A stretch of DNA of 64,000 nt from Histoplasma ohiense (taxonomy: Eukaryota > Ascomycota > Eurotiomycetes > Onygenales > Ajellomycetaceae): positions 5,828,001 to 5,892,000 of the forward strand of contig JAEVHH010000001.1 in assembly GCA_017607445.1 (NCBI GenBank). The letters run 5' to 3'. Positions within the stretch are counted from its first letter, which is position 1. Each line of letters opens with the position of its first letter. Shown here piece after piece: positions 54,818 to 64,000 of this stretch. The position numbers were made by a program, and so were the translations under genes. The notes beneath the pieces were generated by a model that was not told the origin of the DNA, made no database searches, and saw only the letters and a list, made by a program, of their open reading frames with translations.

Positions 54818-56721
54818 ATTTTCTTTGCTCTTAATACCTTGTTCTTTTCTTACTTGTTGTATTTTGTACCTGGTTTTGCCTCTTCGCGAGGCCGGACTCG
54901 TTGAGCGCATAGGGAAGGAGTTTGATGATACACGGCATAATTTATTAGGTTATACCCATTATCGAAATGTACAGAGTCATAGTGAAAGGAAGTCAATTCT
55001 CCTTCTCCTCTATTCTGCTGTTCCCTCCCTGTATCCAGTACTAGTGATATGGGCATCTTGAATTGAAACGAGGAGCTTATAAGTTTGAGTATTTATTCTC
55101 TACTCGGTCGTCACTGGCTCAATCTCATCGCAACAAATCGCCATGAAAAAGGAATTGTCCATGAAAACCAAGCAGGGAGAGCAAAGAACATAACTTCAAT
55201 TGAAAGGATGTAACAACACCTGGATGTACAGATGTAGAGATGTATAATAAGGGTAAAATGTCCTCTTTTGCCTCTAGTCCATCATCCACCGCCGAACCTC
55301 CTGTTACCTCTCTACCCATGTTCCAAAAAATGTATCTCACTCGACCCAACCTTATACATCTCCGGATGGACAAAATGTAGTACAAATAATCAACAACAGG
55401 GACTCTAACGCAACCAGCAACGCATATATCCACAAGGAACGAGCCGTAGATGATAGAAACTCCCGAAACAGTGAACGCGTTGGAGCATCGAGGAGTAATA
55501 CGCATGCTAAACAAGTGGGTCGAGATGTGGAGGTTCGAGCCTGATTGCAATTCGAAAGATGCGAAGTGTAGGGAACAAGCGGAGACGAATGAGCAATCAG
55601 CACGGGGAGAGAAAAGTAGTATAGAGGGGGAAGTGAAGGGGCTAAGGCCGTAGGAAGGGAATTGGAGCTTGGACGTTGGTTCGTTAAATATCTAACTCGA
55701 CCAATATAGCTCCTACATACGGACATATAAATTTGGGAAGTTGGTATGTAAATGGATGCATTCTGGGTGACAAGGTGAATGAATAAATGTAGATAGGCGG
55801 TATGTAGGATGTTCTACTCCGCTCCCATCCCTCCCACTTCTCTCCTCCCCTCCCCTCCCCTTTTCCCCCCTTGCTCCCAAATATATCCTAGAGACTTTCC
55901 ACCGGACACATATAATGCAACAATAAAGGACATCTATCATTCTATCAATCCATGAAATCAGTAAATGAAATAATTCTGTCACTCCTTTCATCCATAAGGC
56001 AGTCAGCGACATGTCAGGTCGGCCAGTTATTCGATTGAAATTGAAATCCAGCAGATTCAAAAGGATTCTCAAAAATAGACGGGAGGGGGAGAATGATAAT
56101 AAGAAACGCCAAATAGAGAGCGATTGCGGGAGCAGGATAAAATATAAAATGGTTGATGGATGATGACATCGCGAGATGGTGGGATGCCGAGGGTAGGCAA
56201 ACCACGGAAGAAGTAATAAGAAAACAGATGTGAGATGGCGTGATATGAAATGACGTGGTAAAAGATTCTGCAGAAGAGAAGGAAGGCAACCTAACAACCA
56301 CCAACAACCGGCAACCAAACGGATAGCATAGCAATCAAGGACAGTCATTCCAAAATCAGGGAGATAAAAAATGGAAGGGGGCTAGACGACCACGGGGAGG
56401 AGGGGAGGGAATATCAGAGTAGACCGTGGCATGCCAAAAGAAAAGAAGGCTGTGAAAACCAAAATAATGAAAGAAGACCAAAGACTGGAAAATACGTAAA
56501 AAGCATTTAGCTGAACCGTTAAAGGCCGTTGGGATGACTTGGGAGGAGGGGACATGGCATTAAATTTTCCAACTCTTCGTCTCTTCCAGTTTCCATTCGA
56601 ATCTCCTTGTCCCCACCCGTCAGTCTGGTATCCGCCTCTTCTTTCCTGTATCCGCAAGCCCAATATATATTCATTGTTATATTCTCGTTTTCCATTTGTC
56701 GCTGTACTGCATTTTTGGTCC
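54818..56721. other. Convergent intergenic region
   Basis: About 1.9 kb between BUD13 (+) and the SRPK gene (-). Contains several ORFs on the minus strand (up to 211 codons at 56348-55713) with Leu/Ser/Phe-heavy, non-gene-like translation. C-rich tract at 55830-55870. Probably long 3' UTRs plus spacer. Confidence 0.5.
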
Positions 56722-58885
56722 TCATAGACCATTATATTTTTTCTTCTTAACTTCGTGCGCCCAGCCTTCTATGCCTTCCCCACGACTCCCAACAGGGATA
56801 TTCAGACGAACTAGCTCCATGCCCTTGGTACCGTCCAGATAGGGATGGCTAGACATACCTCCGGCATTTGCTCTGCGCTCAGGTAACAGCTCAAGCATCG
56901 GGAGGAGGAAGTCAGAGATAGCCTTGCTCTCTTCGGGGGAGAAGTGGTATTTCTCCCTCAGAACGTCTGGGAGCGCCCAGTGGCGGAGTCGGTGGATTTT
57001 AAGCAATTGGCCCTTGCGGTTGAAAATTTCCTGACTCCATTTGCCAGAAAGGCATAGGGATTTGGGGAAGGGGCCGAGAAGCTCGATGATTTGGGCGATG
57101 TGGTCGTCGTCCTTTTCATATTTGGCGCCTGATTGTGGGTCGAAGAGGTAGTCACCTGTGATGAGTTCGAATACCTATTTGACTGTCAGCAAAGGGAAAT
57201 CTCTAGATATGCATATTGGGGATTAAAACAGTATGGACATACCATTGCTGCCATACTCCATACGTCAGTGCTGGCACCCCATTTGGCGCCAAGTATAACT
57301 TCTGGAGAGCGGTATTGCCTGGTCTGGATGTCATCCGTGAAGTGATGTCCGACCCAACATGCATTCCCGAGATCTGCAATTTTTACTGAAATTATATCGA
57401 ATTCCATGTCTTCGGCATTTGATGTTTCTGGTGCAGAGCTCTTATCCAGGGATATACCGGAGACCTCCCGTTCCAAAATATCCCTAAAAACATGGTTAGG
57501 GAGTGGAAACAAATAAAGACAAAACAAGGCAGAAAAGAAAAGTGCGCATTGAATAAATCGCAATGGGCAAATGAAACATACGCTGTTTTTTCCCTCTGCT
57601 TCTGCTTTCCATCATCCAGCGCCTCCTGATCTTTAATTCCCAACCGATCCTTCATCGAGAGATGGGGTGAACTCGGTGCAGCTGCAACATAGTAACAGTT
57701 AACTAGGGCACGTAAAATCTAAACCAACAGGTAGACATATGCTGACCTGGTGAATTACTTAAAATTTGGTTGAGGCTGCTGTGGGCGCTTTGGTTCGCGG
57801 CGTGGGTGCGAAAAGGGTCGCCGCCGCTGAAGCTGGCATTAAGCGGACTTGGCAGTGGTTGACTGCCTGTAATCAAGGTTCTTCTCCGTCGTCGCCCATT
57901 GCGATTATCTTCCTTGTTTTCCTTCTTAGGCTCTTCTTCCTTCACAAACGTTTTCACAATCTGCTCGACGTCGCCAATCTCGATCAAAACGTTCTCTGGT
58001 TTCAGATCGGTATGGATGATACCACAGTCGCGATGCAGGTAATCCAGACCCAGGAGGACCTGTTTCGTGATCTGTTTGACCAGAGGCATTGGGATGCCAC
58101 GATGATTCCAGCGCTTAATCAGCCCGAGAAGATTTTCCCCCAGCACCTCAAACACCATACAGACATGAACGCCATTGGGTCCGCGATGCTCAAACGAATC
58201 CAAGAGGCTAACAACATGTTTCCGGCCCGGGTGGTTCGGGTTAGCCTGGACGATTTTATTAAGAAGTTTAATCTCATCAATAGCCGTTTCAGTGTAATGG
58301 GCAGCCGATCGCACAACTTTCAAGGCAACGTGTTTGCCATTTGTGGTATCGCGTGACAGCCAGACGGTGGAGAAATGGCCCCAGCCTAGCTTGCGAACGA
58401 CGATGTAGCGGCCATTATTATATGATTCGCCGGGGCAGACGGGATGGTAACCTCCCTTGCAGTAGTCTTCTGAGTCTTCTTCGTCGGCCGTTATTTCGGA
58501 AGGGTCTTCGGTAGAGGAGGAGGAGGAGGAGCGGGAGAGGGGGGAGCCGTAGTTAACTTTGAGTGAATGAGTATTGATAGTAGGCCTGCAAAGAGATTTT
58601 AGTCAAGATATGCATATAAATAAATATATTGATATAGAATGGTATAGTGATATACACTAACCCTTGATGTTTAGCGGCCGGCGTCGGCATGGTGGAGGCT
58701 GGAATGGACTCAACAGTCACGACTGATGGAATCGAATCGTTGGTGACGATGGGCCTGAGATCAGTGCCCTTCCTTCGTTTCTTGCCAGCGTTGTTCCCGT
58801 TGGTAGCGTCGTTCGAGTTGGCCGCGCTGCTGGCCATTTGTTTTGCCTTGATGATTGCAGCTCTCTTTATATCATCCCCATTCAT
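56722..58885 (-). CDS. SR-protein kinase (SRPK / Sky1 / Dsk1 type)
   Basis: Ser/Thr kinase that phosphorylates Arg-Ser repeats of splicing factors and mRNA-export adaptors. Five exons: 58885-58662, 58585-57747, 57681-57582, 57483-57243 and 57174-56722 (1857 nt, 618 residues). N-terminal about 80 residues are low complexity. The SRPK entry motif EDYCKGGYHPVCPGESYNNG precedes the Gly loop KLGWGHFSTVW. The ATP lysine is in VALKVV (about K164), the catalytic loop is IIHTDLKPENVL (about D268), and the metal loop is IADLGNACW (about D425; DLG as usual in SRPKs). Then come TRQYRSPEVILGAKW, DVWSMAAM and VFELITGDYLFDP. A spacer of about 130 residues with basic Arg/Lys-rich and Ser-rich parts splits the two kinase lobes, as in SRPKs, where it controls location. 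All key residues are present. Confidence 0.93.
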
Positions 58886-61282
58886 CGTCTACTTGTGAGG
58901 GAAGGTTTGGGGGGCCAGGTTGCGAGCCGGAAGCGAGTAATCTCAGCTATGGCCCGTCCCTCCTGGTGGCGGTTTAGGGAATATGGGTAAAAGCGTTGGT
59001 AGTATGGTTGGTATTGGGGGATTGGAGGTTGATGGTCCAGATGTATTATTGCACGAGGGGCAAGGCAAGGTGTGTGGTGTCCAGCGGGCAGGCAGGCTAG
59101 CTGGCTGTTGGAGGGACCCAAGAGGCAAAATCGGAAAAAGCAAAAGAGCCCTAAGGGGCACGACGGCTAGGAGTCAAAGTCAGCTCAGCGGAGCAACGAC
59201 GGAATGGTGCAGAAGGGTACTAGGATCTAACACGGTGTTAGGATATGCGGATGGATGGAGCGAGGACGAGGGTGAGGATACGATGGGGTGGGTTTGGAGG
59301 GGGGGTTGAAAGCAGCGACAACAGCCAATGATGCCCGCTAACCACCACGATGCTGTCAGCGTTATTTACTCGAGTTCTTGCCTACGATGAAGAAAAAGAG
59401 GCGATTAAAGAATCCATCCAACCTCTTGAGCACAAGGAGGCGAGGAGGGAATGAAGACGATGAGCTGACAGTAATTGACTGTTGAGAGCAGACTCGGTGC
59501 TGAGGGTTAAACAGCAATGATGTAGCGAGGTACTGTCTACCTTGGCGGAGCACTGTCCACGGTAGGCATTGCGGGGTACCTGGTACTTAGGGAGAGCGCT
59601 TGAGAGAGAAAGGCAAAGGAGGTTAAAATGGATGAATGATAAATAAATAAAATAAATAATAAAAAGTTCATTAGTGGGTAGTCGTGAGAAGTTAAAACAT
59701 AAATATGTCCGAACATATATAATAGCTTTCCTATAACTACTCTCTACAAAATAGAAATCTGGATGATACCAGCTCTCATCTCTCAGTGATGCACACCACA
59801 TAAGCGGTCCTCTTTGATGAGGCTCTCTCCACGGCGAATTTGCCCAGCTCAGCTCGCAATCCTATTTATTCCTTGTCGCCCTCGTTAGTGGCATTCGGCT
59901 GCAAGCCCTCCAGATCCTCATCCATATCCAGCAAAGAGACGCAGGCGCTAAGGCGTAAAGGATAAAAGTAAAGAATAGTGTGATCTATCGTTCCTCTATC
60001 CCCGTGCGCACTTGTCTATCATAGCCCTCATCACGGGGAAGGTGGGCTAAAGGGACACATGATGATAGTACGGAAAACCCTGTGCTCAGTACTCCGTACG
60101 TAGTGCTCTGCACGGAGTCCACGTTAATGTATCCCTGCCTGTGGCGGCAATCCTCGATTCTCATTCTGGTGAAAGAGGATTGCGAGTAAAAAGCCGATGT
60201 ATTCCGTAGATTGAACAGGATAGATATCCCAGCGTCCTCTTTCCCCACCTCCCTCCCTCCCTCCCTCGCTCGCTCCATGAACTATTGACGTATGCATTTC
60301 TGCAGATTGGGGGAAAGTCTCAATTGAGTCCATGTCCATTTCAACCCTAAATCATCTCCCAACCCTCTGCTTTCACTTTGACTGGTAGAACACGTTTGAT
60401 ACAAGGAACTTCATGTCCTCTATTCTCTGTTGCGCAACCTTAAAGTCTGATCCGAGGACTTCATGTCAAATGAGATATTCGAAACAAACATATTCGTGTA
60501 TCATAAAGCTAGCTCTTGAGGAGGAATCGCGAGAACAGGGGCAGACCTCTTGGACGTCCCTTTGATATCACGTTCGTGCTGCTGAGGATCGCACCGGCAT
60601 TTAAGAATGGCTTCCCCATTGTTTGAATTTCTGCGATTTAGTCGACTGTACTCCGTAGCATATTCAAAGCTGCCGATAGGGATTTTTGGTGCTTTCCATC
60701 TGGGCGAATGCATTCGCAAGGGGAAGCGTGTCTCCCCCGATTATTGAAGAGCAATTGAGATGGCTTGTTTTGGCTTTATTCGTATGCCACATAATGTTCA
60801 TTGCACTGGAAGGTTTTTCTATTTTTGCAACAGTATTTATTCGGTAGCATGTCCAGTCGAATTCTGGAAATCTCACCTCTTCCATCGCCTATTCAGTAAA
60901 TATTTCCAAGATAGCCGTCGTTGGACGGCGGCTTGTTGTGACATAGTCGTTATGCGCTGTGGATCTTGGAGCTTGACTTGGAGTTCTTTTTCTTTTCTCT
61001 CTCTTTTCTCCTCCTTTCCTTTCCTTTCTTTTCGAGGACGCATGTGTTTCCGAAGGGTTTAAATATAGAAGTTCATCATTAAATATATAAGCTAAGTTTG
61101 AGATTTGTCGGGTCTGACCTCGGAGTTATTATTGAATAGCTTGAACCAAATAATTTTTCCTCCCAGTGCAGAAGAGAGTCAGTCACAATGGTCCTATCCG
61201 ACAAAATACCCGAAGCATGCCATTGTAAACGGCCATCGCCATAGCTGCTGAAACCCCACGGATCTCCCCGCTGCATTATTTA
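58886..61282. other. Divergent intergenic region SRPK / phosphoesterase
   Basis: About 2.4 kb. Near the SRPK start it is GC-rich and likely promoter and 5' UTR. A near-palindromic word tactccgta/cggagt recurs (60088-60120, 60650). The ORFs of 60-140 codons on both strands show no recognisable domain. No RNA gene seen. Confidence 0.5.
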
Positions 61283-62476
61283 ATGAGCCCCTTTGATCCC
61301 CCGCCGCTTGCAGCCCACCTCCTCGCCTCCCCTCTCCTATTCGTCCTCCGCCCGCTACACGCTCTTCTCCTCAAACTCCGCCCGGCCCCATGCACCCGCA
61401 CCCCCTCCCAACGCCCCATCCGCGTCGTTTGCATTTCTGACACTCACGAACATCACTTGCCTAGCGTGCCGGATGGAGACCTGCTGATTCACGCGGGGGA
61501 TTTGACGAACAGCGGGACGCGGGCGGATATTCAGTTGGCGGTGGATTGGCTGAAGACGCTACCGCATGCTCAGAAGGTGGTTGTGGCTGGGAACCATGAC
61601 GGGTGGTTAGATACGGCCGTTCGGGGCTTTATTTCCTCATGCAATGCGGAGGATGGGGCTGGTGATGGCGACGCGCAGGCTATCGATTGGGGCTCTATCC
61701 ATTACCTGCAGAATAGCAGCTTGACCCTCACTTTTCCGTCTCCCGCTTCCGCTGACAGTGGCAGATCTAGCCACCCTACGAAAAGTGCCAATGCCCCATC
61801 TCGGACGCTGACGATTCACGGCGCCCCGCAAATCCCACAGCTGGACCCTTCACCGGATTCAGTGCACGGCTTCCAATATCCCCCCTCCCTTGATCCCACT
61901 ACCACTACTACTGCTGTTGCTGCTGCTGCCACATCTGGGATCAGCGACTTCCACGCTTACCCATATCCCACCCCCATCCCCCACAACACCGATATCTTAG
62001 TCACCCACACGCCTCCCGCCTACCATCTCGACAATTACCCCTACTCCGTCGGCTGTCCCTATGTTCTCCGCGCAATCTGGCGTGTCCGCCCGCTTTTACA
62101 TGTCTGCGGCCACGTGCATGTGGGCCGCGGCGTGGACAGGGCTTACTACGACCGTGTGCAGGAGGCATGGGAGGCGCTATGTGCGGTGCGGTCGGAGCAG
62201 GGGCTATTATGGGAGCGTGGGAGCGGAATTGGGAGCTTTGTGAGAGGGGGCGGGTGGTGGAGAGATTTGTGCGGGGTCGGTGGGGTGTGGGGCATGGCGT
62301 GGAGGGTTGTTTGGGAAGGTCTTAAGGCGGTAGTTGTGGGGAGGCTGTGGGGCAGTGTTGGTGAGGGCGGGCGGGCTATGGGGTTGGGGTTGGGACGGGA
62401 AGGGTGGATAGTTAATGCCGCTTGTTTTGATGGGAGTGGGAAGGTATTAAGGGGGGCAACTGTGATTGAGATATAG
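61283..62476 (+). CDS. Calcineurin-like metallophosphoesterase
   Basis: Binuclear metallophosphoesterase, single exon, 397 residues. Metal-binding motifs in order: CISDTHEHH (about residues 50-58), GDLLIHAGDLTNSG, VVVAGNHDGWLD, DILVTHTPPAYH and VCGHVHVGRG. This is the D-x-H / GD / GNHD / TH / GHxH set, all complete. The N-terminal 30 residues are hydrophobic and then Arg-rich (LLASPLLFVLRPLHALLLKL) and could be a membrane anchor. A Thr/Ala-rich insert lies at about 205-220. The C-terminal Gly/Trp-rich part (about 310-370) is unusual for the family and, with its GC-rich, G-biased codons, may be a lineage-specific insert before the final WIVNAACFDGSGK. Substrate unknown; the closest types are the UPF0046/MPPED-like phosphoesterases. 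Confidence 0.85.
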   Translation: MSPFDPPPLAAHLLASPLLFVLRPLHALLLKLRPAPCTRTPSQRPIRVVCISDTHEHHLPSVPDGDLLIHAGDLTNSGTRADIQLAVDWLKTLPHAQKVVVAGNHDGWLDTAVRGFISSCNAEDGAGDGDAQAIDWGSIHYLQNSSLTLTFPSPASADSGRSSHPTKSANAPSRTLTIHGAPQIPQLDPSPDSVHGFQYPPSLDPTTTTTAVAAAATSGISDFHAYPYPTPIPHNTDILVTHTPPAYHLDNYPYSVGCPYVLRAIWRVRPLLHVCGHVHVGRGVDRAYYDRVQEAWEALCAVRSEQGLLWERGSGIGSFVRGGGWWRDLCGVGGVWGMAWRVVWEGLKAVVVGRLWGSVGEGGRAMGLGLGREGWIVNAACFDGSGKVLRGATVIEI

Positions 62477-62713
62477 GGAACTATATATAGGAAGAATTAG
62501 GGCGGGAGAATCGGGAAGGCGGGAGGAAGACTAGATGAGCTTGATATATACAACTCCACCAAAAATGACGGAGCATGTGCAGGTATTTACAACTCGCAAA
62601 ATGAAATATATGGGCAACGATGGTATAAGAATCCAAGGTTCAACACCAGCATCATCATGACCATAAATATATCCCAGACCGAATTTCAAAACTATAAAAA
62701 CTAAAACATAAAA

Positions 62714-63834
62714 TCACAGCCTCGACTTTGCCGCCGGCGCCGGCAGTCTATCTGTTGGTAACCCGAGCGGATCATAAACCCCCAACCCCAGCGAATCCAC
62801 CGGATTTGGCACAGTCTTCACCGCTAGGCCCCTGGCATCAACCAAGTCTGGGCACAACTGGCCAATATTCGAACATCCGATCAGCCGCATATTCATAACC
62901 ATCTCATCTTTCAACAGCTGCATAGCCCGCTCGACGCCAGGCACTCCATACGCGCTCATCGCATACAGGAACGGCCGCCCGATACCCACCCCCTTCGCAC
63001 CCAGGCATAGCGCTTTAAGGATATCCGTCCCACGCCGCACGCCACCGTCAATATACACCTCGATGCGACTTTGCCACCCACGCCTGCGTAGCTCAGGCAT
63101 GACCTCCGCCAGCAGTTCGATGGCCGAAGGCGCAAATTCCAGCTGCCTGCCACCATGGTTCGACAGCACAACAGCGGGGATCCCCATGTGCACCGCGCGG
63201 AGGACGTCATCGACCCGCTGCACACCCTTGAGGACAATGGGCATGTCTGTGATGGATTGGAACCAGGGGATATCTTTCCAGCTCAGCGATGGGTCAATGA
63301 AGGAGGAGATTGCGCGGGCGGCACCCTGCGAGCGATCCATGGAGGAGTTTGATTTCCCATCTGCTGCTTGCACCGCGGACCCGCGGTCTGAGAACTTAGA
63401 GCGCATGTCTTTCTCACGGCGACCGAGCTGGGGTGCGTCGACGGTGATGAAGAGCGCTTTGCAGCCACGTTGTTGGGCGTGCTGGACGATGCGCTTGGTG
63501 ATGGTGCGGTCCTTGTTGACGTATAGTTGCAGCCATTGGACCTGGTCTGGGCCGCGAGCGTCAACGATCTCGTCGAAGGAACAGGAAGCCAGGGTGGGGA
63601 TCATTTGGATGACATTGTGGGTGTTTGCGGCGCGGGTGAGACAGACTTCACCTTCCGGATGACCAAGTTTTCCCAGGGCGGTGGCGGTGACGTAGAAGGG
63701 GACGGAAGTAGGAGAGCCCAACATTGTGGTGGAGATGTCCACGTTTTGGACGTCGACAAGGATGCGCGGGCGGAACCAGACTTTGTGGAAGGCGGAGTGG
63801 TTTTCACGGAGGGTCTAGTTCAGGGATGTATTAA

Positions 63835-63865
<31 letters not shown>

Positions 63866-64000
63866 ATTGAATATGAATATATGGAAAGAGAGAAACGTAC
63901 CATTTCATCATCTGCGCCACTGGAGTAATAAGCCCAAGCTGTCTTCTTCATAATGCGACGGGCCACAGCTTCAAAATCTAGGAGGTTATAACACTGCTCT
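62714..64000 (-). CDS. FMN-dependent alpha-hydroxyacid dehydrogenase (cytochrome b2 / L-lactate dehydrogenase type), 5' end missing
   Basis: Oxidises an L-2-hydroxy acid, probably lactate, with FMN. Exons visible: 64000-63901 (continues beyond the window) and 63814-62714 (366 residues after the intron). The first has NLLDFEAVARRIMKKTAWAY followed by YSSGADDEM, with the active-site Tyr. Then come RPRILVDVQNVDISTTMLGS, PFYVTATALGKLGHPEGE, WLQLYVNKDRTITKRIVQ, FITVDAPQLGRREKDMR, the catalytic His/Arg segment VVLSNHGGRQLEFAPSAIEL and the phosphate-binding VYIDGGVRRGTDILKALCLG. The fold is complete downstream. Whether a cytochrome b5 domain precedes cannot be seen; the roughly 60-residue Ser/Asp insert after RREKDMRSKFSD matches the protease-sensitive loop of flavocytochrome b2 and favours that type. 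Confidence 0.9.
63835..63862 (+). repeat. (CT)14 microsatellite in an intron
   Basis: 28 bp of uninterrupted CT within the 86-bp intron (63815-63900) of the FMN dehydrogenase gene. On the coding strand it is a GA run, close to the acceptor side. Confidence 0.9.

Noticed and set aside
55713..56348. 211-codon minus-strand ORF
   Set aside because: Leu/Ser/Phe-rich translation without any motif, in A-rich antisense of an intergenic region; overlapping frames on the same strand are equally open. Likely chance.

Overview
The window is nuclear DNA of a filamentous ascomycete, most likely a eurotiomycete. Genes are compact, with short GT..AG introns (about 50-140 bp). The gene set is typical of that class: Rrp36, Bud13, an SR-protein kinase, a GRIP golgin, an alkyltransferase-like protein, a Zn2Cys6 regulator and a cytochrome b2-type dehydrogenase. 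The strong split between GC-balanced gene blocks and an AT-rich, gypsy-packed block resembles genomes of Onygenales, but that assignment is inference.

Left gene block (1-13.3 kb): the 5' part of mitochondrial ribosomal protein uS9m (-), translation elongation factor 1-gamma (+), RRP36 (-), an FCP1/NIF-type HAD protein with an altered catalytic loop (+), and a long low-complexity protein of unknown function (-).

Repeat block (about 13.3-33.5 kb). Its left part (about 13.7-25.6 kb) is almost free of CpG. A 7.4-kb Ty3/gypsy chromovirus (17138-24530, minus orientation) has two 267-bp LTRs that differ only by transitions. It is inserted in the gag-like frame of an older element, and the candidate 5-bp target duplication is itself mutated. 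Most stop codons in its frames are TGA at places where Arg or Trp is expected. This points to C-to-T hypermutation in which CpG sites are hit heavily. To its left are a degenerate spliced gene and a tRNA-derived SINE-like repeat. To its right (25.6-33.5 kb) are a Harbinger-like MITE with TTA duplications, an 18-bp minisatellite, a captured ECM14 carboxypeptidase fragment, a composite inverted repeat split by a 348-bp TA-flanked MITE, and a second TA-flanked element.

Middle block (33.5-46 kb): a GRIP-domain golgin with a 9-nt first exon (-), a second SINE-like repeat, an unrecognised two-exon gene (-), an unusual Rab GTPase with a long insert (-), and a frame-disrupted gene relic (-).

Right gene block (46-64 kb): a six-exon Zn2Cys6 transcription factor (+), a small conserved-looking acidic protein (-), an ATL protein (-) divergent from BUD13 (+), an SRPK kinase (-), a calcineurin-like phosphoesterase (+), and an FMN-dependent alpha-hydroxyacid dehydrogenase running off the right edge (-).

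Genes are individually transcribed, as expected in a fungus; there are no operons. Exon structures were worked out by hand from splice-site motifs and frame continuity. Every spliced total given is a multiple of three.
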